Assembly (NCBI RefSeq): GCF_024679095.1
Contig: NC_066520.1
Span: 13,943,209-14,007,208 of the forward strand
Origin: Eriocheir sinensis
Lineage: Eukaryota; Arthropoda; Malacostraca; Decapoda; Varunidae
Length of the DNA stretch: 64,000 nt
Direction of reading: 5' to 3'
A model generated the notes under the pieces. That model worked only from the letters and a program-made list of their open reading frames with translations, did not search any database and was not told the DNA's origin. Of this stretch, positions 56,701 to 64,000 are shown piece after piece. The first letter of the stretch is position 1. Each line of letters starts with the position of its first letter. The translations under genes were made by a program, and so were the position numbers.

Positions 56701-59700
56701 AAGGAATGACCTCACTTTGTTGTATAGAAAGTCTCATTAGTAAGGAAGCATATATTAATTTTCAAAGTCAAGACCTATAGTGTTTGTTTTGGTTTTGTTA
56801 GGTCTTGTTAGGTTAAGTTTAGGGTACCTTCAAACACATGATAGTCTGCATTTTATGGTATAAATCAACAAAGAATGACCTCACTTTGTTGCATGGAAAA
56901 TCTCATTAGTAAGGAAGCATATATGAATTTTCTGAGTCAAGACCAGTAGTAAATGTTTGGGGTTTTGTTAGGTCATGTTAGGTTAAGTTTAGGGTATCTT
57001 CAAACGCATGACAGCCAGCACCTTATGGTATAAATCAACAGAGAATGACCTCACTTTGTTGTATAGAAAGTCTCATTAGTAAGGAAGCATATATGAATTT
57101 TCTGAGTCAAGACCTATAGTAACTGTTTGGGGTTTTGTTAGGTTAAGTTTAGGGTATCTTCAAACACATGATAGCCAACACCTTATGGTATAAATCAACA
57201 GAGAATGACCTCACTTTGTTGTATAGAAAGTTTCATTAGTAAGGAATCATATATTAATTTTCAAAGTCAAGACCTATAGTGTTTGTTTTGGTTTTGTTAG
57301 GTCTTGTTAGGTTGAGTTAAGGGTACCTTCAGACACATGATAGCCTGCACCTTATGGTATAAATCAACAGAGAATGACCTCAGTTTGTTGTATAGAAAGT
57401 CTTATTAGTAAGGAAGCATATATGAATTTTCTGAGTCAAGACCTATTAGTGTTTGTTTTGGTTTTGTTAGGTTAAGTTTAGGGTATCTTCAAACACATGA
57501 TAGCCAGCACCTTATAGTATAAATCAACAGAGAATGACCTCACTTTGATGTATAGAAAGTCTCATTAGTAAGGAAGCATATATGAATTTTCTGAGTCAAG
57601 ACCTATAGTAACTGTTTGGGGTTTTGTTAGGTTAAGTTTAGGGTATCTTCAAACACATGATAGCCAGCACCTTATGGTAAAAATCAACAGAGAATGACCT
57701 CACTTTGTTGTATAGATAGTCTCATTAGTAAGGAAGCACATATGAATTTTCTGAGTCAAGACCTATAATAACTGTTTGGGGTTTTGTTAGGTTAAGTTTA
57801 GGGTATCTTCAAACACATGATAGCCAGCACCTTATGGTATAAATCAACAGAGAATGACCTCACTTTGTTGTATAGAAAGTCTCATTAGTAAAGAAGCCTA
57901 TTTGAATTTTCTGAGTCAAGACTTATAGTGTTTGTTTTGATTTTGTTAGATCATGTTAGGTTAAGTTTAGGGCACCTTCAAACACATGATAGCCAGCACC
58001 TTATGGTATAAATCAACAAAGAACGACCTCACTTTGTTGTATAGAAAGTCTCATTAGTAAGGAAGCATATATGAATTTTCTGAGTCAAGACCTATAGTAG
58101 CTGTTTGGGGTTTTGTTTGGTTACGTTAGGTTAAGTTTAGGGTATCTTCAGATACATGATAGCCAGCACCTTATGGTATAAATCAACAAGGAATGACCTC
58201 ACTTTGTTGTATAGAAAGTCTCATTAGTAAGGAAGCATATATTAATTTTCAAAGTCAAGACCTATAGTGTTTGTTTTGGTTTTGTTAGGTCTTGTTAGGT
58301 TAAGTTTAGGGTACCTTCAAACACATGATAGCCTGCATCTTATGGTATAAATCAACAAAGAATGACCTCACTTTGTTGCATGGAAAATCTCATTAGTAAG
58401 GAAGCACATATTAATTTTCTGAGTCAAGACCAGTAGTAAATGTTTGGGGTTTTGTTAGGTCATGTTAGGTTAAGTTTAGGGTATTTTCAAACACATGATA
58501 GCCAGCACCTTATGGTATAAATCAACAGAGAATGACTTCACTTTGTTGTATAGATAGTCTCATTAGTAAGGAAGCACATATGAATTTTCTGAGTCAAGAC
58601 CTATAGTAACTGTTTGGGGTTTTGTTAGGTTAAGTTTAGGGTATCTTCAAACACATGATAGCCAGCACCTTTTGGTATAAATCAACAGAGAATGACCTCA
58701 CTTTGTTGTATAGAAAGTCTCATTATTAAGGAAGCCTATTTTAATTTTCTGAGTCAAGACCTCTAATAACTGTTTTGGTTTTGTTAGGTTAAGTTTAGGG
58801 CACCTTCAGACACATGATAGCCAGCACCTTATGGTATAAATCAACAAAGAACGACCTCACTTTGTTGTATAGAAAGTCTCATTAGTAAGGAAGCATATAT
58901 GAATTTTCTGAGTCAAGACTTATAGTAACTGTTTTGATTTTGTTAGATCATGTTAGGTTAAGTTTAGGGTATCTTCAAACACATGATAGCCAGCACCTTA
59001 TGGTATAAATCAACAAAGAACGACCTCACTTTGTTGTATAGAAAGTCTCATTAGTAAGGAAGCTTATATCAATTTCTGAGTCAAGACCTATAGTATTTGT
59101 TTTGGTTTTGTTAGATCTTGTTAGGTTGAGTTAAGGGTACCTTCAGACACATGATAGCCAGCACCTTATGGTATAAATCAACAAGGAATGACCTCACTTT
59201 GTTGTATAGAAAGTCTCATTAGTAAGGAAGCATATATTAATTTTCAAAGTCAAGACCTATAGTATTTGTTTTGGTTTTGTTAGATCTTGTTAGGTTGAGT
59301 TAAGGGTACCTTCAGACACATGATAGCCTGCACCTTATGGTATAAATCAACAGAGAATGATCTCAATTTGTTGTATAGAAAGTCTTATTAGTAAGGAAGC
59401 ATATATGAATTTTCTGAGTCAAGACCTTTAGTGTTTGTTTTGGTTTTGTTAGGTTAAGTTTAGGGTATTTTCAAACACATGATAGCCAGCACATTATGGT
59501 ATAAATTAACAAAGAATGACCTCACTTTGTTGTATGGAAAGTCTAATTAGAAAGGAAGCACTTATTAATGGTTTGAGTCAAGACCAGTAGTAACTGTTTG
59601 GGGTTTTGTTAGGTCATGTTAGGTTAAGTTTAGGGTATCTTCAAACACATGATAGCCGGCACCTTATGGTATAAATCAACAGAGAATGACCTCACTTTGT

Positions 59701-61764
59701 TGTATAGAAAGTCTCATTAGTAAGGAAGCATATATTAATTTTCAAAGTCAAGACCTATAGTGTTTGTTTTGGTTTTGTTAGGTCTTGTTAGGATGAGTTA
59801 AGGGTACCTTCAGACACATGATAGCCTGCACCTTATGGTATAAATCAACAGAGAATGACCTCAATTTGTTGTATAGAAAGTCTTATTAGTAAGGAAGCAT
59901 ATATGAATTTTCTGAGTCAAGACCTATAGTGTTTGTTTTGGTTTTGTTAGGTTAAGTTTAGGGCATTTTCAAACACATGATAGCCAGCACATTATGGTAT
60001 AAATTAACAAAGAATGACCTCACTTTGTTGTATGGAAAGTCTAATTAGAAAGGAAGCACATATTAATGTTTTGAGTCAAGACCAGTAGTAACTGTTTGGG
60101 GTTTTGTTAGGTCATGTTAGGTTAAGTTTAGGGTATCTTCAGACACATGATAGCAAGCACCTTATAGTATAAATCAACAGAAAATGACCTCACTTTGCTG
60201 TATAGAAAGTCTCATTAGTAAGGAAGCATATATGAATTTTCTGAGTCAAGACCTATAGTAACTGTTTTGATTTTGATAGGTTATGTTAGGTTAAGTTTAG
60301 GGTATCTTCAAACACATGATAGCCGGCACCTTATGGTATAAATCAACAGAGAATGACCTCACTTTGTTGTATAGAAAGTCTCATTAGTAAGGAAGCATAT
60401 ATTAATTTTCTAAGTCAAGACATATAGTGTTTGTTTTGGTTTTGTTAGGTCATGTTAGGTTAAGTTTAGGGTACCTTCAAACACATGATAGCCAGCACCT
60501 TATGGTATAAATCAACAGAGAATGACCTCAATTCGTTGTATAGAAAGTCTTATTAGTAAGGAAGCTTATATGAATTTTCTGAGTCAAGACCAATAGTGTT
60601 TGTTTTGGTTTTGTTAGGTTAAGTTTAGGCTATCTTCAAACACATGATACCCAACACCTCATGGTATAAATCAACAAAGAATGACCTCACTTTGTTGTAT
60701 GGAAAGTCTCATTAGTAAGGAAGCACATATTAATTTTCTGAGTCAAGACCTGTAATAACTGTTTGGGGTTTTGTTAGGTCATGTAAGGTTAAGTTTAGGG
60801 TATCTTCATGCACTTGATAGCCAGCACCTTATAGCATAAATCAACAGAGAATGACCTCACTTTGTTGTATAGAAATTCTCATTAGTAAGGAAGCATATAT
60901 GAATTTTCTGAGTCAAGACCTATAGTAACTGTTTGGGGTTTTGTTTGGTCATGTTCGGTTAAGTTTAGGGTACCTTCAAACACATGATAGCCAGCACCTT
61001 ATGGTATAAAGCAACAAAGAATGGCCTCACTTTCTTGTATAGAAAGTCTCATTAGTAAGGAAGCATATATGAATTTTCTTTGTTAAACAAATAGTAACTG
61101 TTTTTTATGGTTTTGTTAGGTTAGGTTAGGTTAAATTTAGTCTATCTTCAAACACATGATACCCAGCACCTTATGGTATAAATCAGCAAAGAATGACCTC
61201 ACTTTGTTGTGTAGAAAGTCTCATTAGTAAGGAAACATATATGAATTTTCTGCGTCAAGGCCTATAGTAACTGTTCAGGGGTTTTGTTAGGTTATGTTAT
61301 GTTAAATTTAGGCTCTCTTCAAACACATGATACCCAACACCTCATGGTATAAATCAACAAAGAACGACCTTACTTTGTTGTATAGAAAGTTTCAACAGTA
61401 AGGAAACATATATGAATTTTCTGAGTCAAGGCCTATAGTAATTGCTTAGGGTTTTGATAGGTTAGGTTAGGTTAAGTTTAGGTTATCTTCAAACACATGA
61501 TAGCCAGCAACTTATGTTATAAATCAACAAAGTATGACCTCACTTTGTTGCATAGAAAGTCTCATTAGTAAGGAAGCCTATATGAATTTTCTGAGTCAAG
61601 ACCTATAGTAACTGTTTGGGGTTTCGTTAGGTCAGGTTAGGTTAAGTTTAGGGTATCTTCAAAGACATGATTGCCAGGACCTTATGGTGTAAATAAATAA
61701 AGAATGACCGAAAGTCCCATGGAAAATTTCCCAGTTCAAAATTCCCGGTAATTTTACAACCCTA
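53750..61764. mobile_element. 8-kb non-autonomous hAT-type element filled with satellite
   Basis: The left end TAGAGTTGCAAAG (53750-53762) and the right end read inward, TAGGGTTGTAAAA (61764-61752), match at 10 of 13 positions. Both are flanked by the exact 8-bp duplication GGTACGAC. Subterminal GGGAATTTT motifs occur four times at the left (53811-53855) and inverted at the right (61723-61746). TIRs starting TAG(A/G)G and 8-bp duplications are hAT superfamily hallmarks. The 8,015-bp interior has no open frame of note and no transposase, so any movement would need an enzyme from elsewhere. Nearly all of it is the tandem array described separately. Confidence 0.85.
53930..61700. repeat. 160-170-bp satellite array, about 47 monomers
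   Basis: The monomer contains, in order, TTTTGTTAGGTTAAGTTTAG, GGTATCTTCAAACACATGAT, AGCCAGCACCTTATGGTATA, AATCAACAGAGAATGACCTC, ACTTTGTTGTATAGAAAGTC, TCATTAGTAAGGAAGCATAT and TGAATTTTCTGAGTCAAGAC. Monomers come in a short form (about 160 bp) and a form about 10 bp longer with an extra GTCATGTTAG. Counted steps at the ATGATAG landmark are 54811, 54971, 55130 and 55300. Edge monomers (53950-54600 and 61080-61700) and one stretch at 55620-55990 are more diverged than central ones. Each monomer holds a TTAGGTTA core resembling the TTAGG telomere motif. Confidence 0.96.
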
Positions 61765-61772
61765 GGTACGAC
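61765..61772. repeat. Target-site duplication, right copy
   Basis: GGTACGAC directly after the right terminus, identical to 53742-53749. Confidence 0.9.
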
Positions 61773-62560
61773 AAAGAAAAGAGGAGAAAATAGAAAAAAA
61801 GTTGATGCTATAACATGATAAAGACGTGAATGAACCGAAAGATATAATAAGAAAGAAGGAGAAAAAGAAAACGAAACATATTCAAGAGGTGACTAAACCG
61901 AGGAGGAATTTCCACTCTCACTCTATTTTTATGGGAAAGTAAATTTGGCGAAAGTAGTCAGTTGTTTAAAGTAGACCTAAAATATCGACATAGAGGAGGA
62001 GGAGGAGGAGGAGAAGGAGGTGGTGGTGGTGGTGGTGAGGGTGGTGGTGGCTGTGAAGGAGGGAATGAAGAGAAAGAAATGAGAAAAATAAAAAGGGAGA
62101 ATGAAATAGAAGATAAAGGGAAGGAAGAAGGGAAAGGGAAATGAGGAGGTGTAGGAGGAGGTGGAAGAGAAGAAGGAGGAGTAAGAGCAGGAGCAGAAGG
62201 AGGAGGAGGAGGAGGAGGAGGAGAAGAAGAAAGAGAAGAAAAAAGAAAAGAAAAAAAAAGATCAGAATGTTATTGAGGATGAAGCCAAAAAAAAAAAAAA
62301 GTTAAAATCAGGATAGACAAAAACAGAAGAATGTGAAGAAGAGGAAAAAGCTTAATTAAAAAAGGAAGAGAATATTTGGGAAGGGGATGAGTAACAGGAA
62401 GAATAGTCGCAAAAAAAAACAAAAAAAACCGTATTATAGTCGGGGAAATTTCCAAGATAATAATTTATTCGTGCTGTCTATCAATCAGTTCCTCCATCTT
62501 ATCTCAATATCTGTCTTTACTAATCTATACATCTCAATCTAACAGTCTATCTATCCTTCC
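61773..62560. other. Purine-rich DNA with (GGA)n and (GGT)n, no gene recognised
   Basis: GGA/GGT runs at about 61993-62050 and GGA at about 62198-62222, A runs at 62288-62300, then unique AT-rich DNA with TCTAT-type repeats (62476-62560). Confidence 0.6.
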
Positions 62561-62561
62561 A

Positions 62562-62563
<2 letters not shown>

Positions 62564-62612
<49 letters not shown>
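62564..62612. repeat. (GT)n microsatellite
   Basis: About 24 GT units. Confidence 0.98.
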
Positions 62613-62615
<3 letters not shown>

Positions 62616-62652
62616 TAGTGCAGGTTAAATTTCAAGAATATGCAAATGTTGA

Positions 62653-62656
<4 letters not shown>

Positions 62657-62721
<65 letters not shown>
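62657..62721. repeat. (CA)n microsatellite
   Basis: About 32 CA units, 45 bp after the (GT)n on the same strand, so the two runs could pair as a hairpin. Confidence 0.98.
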
Positions 62722-62723
<2 letters not shown>

Positions 62724-62811
62724 TCCATACCAGACATAATAAACATTCACAGTTCAGAAAAATACGCACACACATTCCATTTGCTTCTTCCATGAGTGTG
62801 TGCACCGTTAA

Positions 62812-62813
<2 letters not shown>

Positions 62814-62851
<38 letters not shown>

Positions 62852-62886
62852 CCACCCACATACACCCACCCACACCCACACACACA
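62814..62886. repeat. (CA)n and CACCCA repeat
   Basis: CA units pass into ATACACCCACC-type units, ending at the SINE fragment. Confidence 0.95.
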
Positions 62887-63080
62887 GCGCTGCAAGGCTT
62901 CACTGTCAAACAGGCGGTGGTTCGAGCCCCGCTCAGGCCGGATTCTTTCCGTTGACTAGGAGTGGTTACTCTTGAGCAAGGGGGATGGGGTGTGTGATGT
63001 GTGAGGTGCTGGCAGTACCCAGAGATCGACGATAATGAGCACTTGCTCACGTCGGGAGGTTACCTGCTGGCGAGAGAGTG
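62887..63080 (+). mobile_element. tRNA-derived SINE fragment
   Basis: A box B match GGTTCGAGCCC at 62919-62929 is followed by GGATTCTTTCCGTTGACTAG and a unique body to about 63075. The box A half of the tRNA-like head appears lost at the (CA)n boundary. Confidence 0.5.
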
Positions 63081-63280
63081 GTGAATTACACACACACATA
63101 CCAGAGGGCGTGACAGGTGGTGTTTATGATGATTACAATAATGATAATATGGGTGAATGGTAATTATAGTGATAATGAAGGTGAATACACTAATGAAGGC
63201 GATGGAGCGTATAATGGTTATTAACGGAGATATAAGGAAACAAATAATGAAAATGAATGAATGTTGATGTATAGGTTGAG
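63081..63280. other. AT-rich DNA with GATAAT-type repeats
   Basis: Diverged ATGATTA/GATAATG units with no clean period. No gene recognised. Confidence 0.5.
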
Positions 63281-63335
63281 CGTATGTGTGTGTGTGTGTA
63301 TGTGTGTGTGTGTGTGTTACCACCCGTCGCTGTCC

Positions 63336-63377
<42 letters not shown>

Positions 63378-63452
63378 CTTCTTAGCAATCGTCTCTGCGG
63401 CTCCTAAAAAGATAAGAGGCCTTCGGACGAGGCTCTATTACACGACTTGTAT

Positions 63453-63491
<39 letters not shown>
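63281..63491. repeat. Cluster of (TG)n, (CT)n and (GA)n
   Basis: TG at about 63283-63317, CT at 63338-63374, and GA at 63455-63491. The CT and GA runs are complementary and flank an 80-bp unique CpG-containing segment. Confidence 0.96.
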
Positions 63492-63495
<4 letters not shown>

Positions 63496-63853
63496 CTTGA
63501 TAGGCAAATTTTACCCGTGTTTTTTATTTATTAATATTTGTTGTTATACCTATTTAGCATCGCCTTAATTTTCTTCATATTCATCTCCGACCTACTCTTA
63601 ATCTTAATCTAGTTCCTGGATCATTATTTGCAAGTTCTCCTCAGCAACAATTACTATGGCAATGTTATATACGAATCAAATATTAAGAAAGTTAACCTGT
63701 ATCCAGATTACAGTGTTATGTCCCTCTAATTCATATAAACTTAAAAGCAAGTCGTCAATAATTTAGGCGATATTATTATTTGAATTATTACCACTATCAC
63801 TACTGTTATTGTTGCTTGTAAATTCTTATATATACCACCTCAACCACCACTTT

Positions 63854-63854
<1 letters not shown>
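63492..63854. other. AT-rich unique DNA, no gene recognised
   Basis: Low-GC sequence with short frames only. Confidence 0.45.

Positions 63855-63898
<44 letters not shown>
63855..63898. repeat. (CTA)n trinucleotide repeat
   Basis: About 14 ACT units. About 100 bp of GC-richer unique DNA follows to the window end. Confidence 0.96.
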
Positions 63899-64000
63899 AT
63901 TTTTTCCTAGTCCCCCCTGCAAGTATAGGATGAACGCTGGCCCGGTTTGTGCTGCCCTCTCGCGACTCTCACGACAAGCTTCTCTAGTTACCCGCCGCCT

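Noticed and set aside
53930..61700. CRISPR-like array
   Set aside because: Repeats are contiguous 160-170-bp monomers without unique spacers, in eukaryotic DNA with no cas-like genes.

Overview
This window looks like nuclear, non-coding DNA of an arthropod, most likely a decapod crustacean. The grounds are very long and frequent AC and AG microsatellites, interstitial telomere-type (CCTAA)n repeats matching the arthropod TTAGG telomere, degraded CR1-like LINE retrotransposons, tRNA-derived SINEs and hAT-type non-autonomous DNA transposons. The species call is inference. I found no host protein-coding gene that can be named, and no rRNA, functional tRNA, operon or CRISPR array. Nearly every open frame is a translation of a microsatellite, a minisatellite, or a polypurine/polypyrimidine tract.

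Layout: 1-4 kb holds pyrimidine-rich DNA, microsatellites and a CpG-rich promoter-like block (about 1.73-2.1 kb) with Sp1-type boxes, two inverted CCAAT boxes, CACGTG and TGACGTCA. 4.08-5.95 kb is an 18-bp minisatellite. 6-15 kb is dominated by pyrimidine tracts, short tandem repeats, a tRNA-derived SINE (9.2-9.5 kb) and a G-rich (GGGTGT)n block (14.1-14.5 kb). 15.1-18 kb is a nest of old mobile elements on the minus strand: LINE 3' ends, a SINE, a perfect 20-bp inverted repeat, and two (CA)n arrays of about 100 bp. 18-27 kb alternates unique AT-rich DNA with 56-, 63- and 116-bp tandem repeats and long (CT)n/(CA)n. 27.5-29.7 kb holds LINE pieces and a 194-bp hAT-like MITE. 31.0-34.4 kb is a polypurine minisatellite followed, after a short CpG-rich spacer, by a polypyrimidine 145-bp minisatellite. 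36-43 kb has the most ordinary unique sequence, including a possible first coding exon on the minus strand at 38.0 kb. 43.3-46.6 kb has LINE 3' tails, telomere-like repeats and a dead CR1-like LINE on the plus strand. 47-53 kb is again simple repeats.

The most striking object is 53750-61764. It is an 8,015-bp insertion bounded by an exact 8-bp target-site duplication (GGTACGAC) and hAT-like terminal inverted repeats (TAGAGTTGCAAA / TAGGGTTGTAAA). Its interior is almost entirely a tandem array of about 47 copies of a 160-170-bp, nucleosome-sized monomer. There is a higher-order period near 497 bp and an internal 1,487-bp block displacement seen with three independent markers. No transposase is present. 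It appears to be a satellite array that grew inside, or was mobilised as, a hAT-type transposon.

Positions and periods were counted by hand. Family names for repeats rest on structure and remembered family features, not on a database search.
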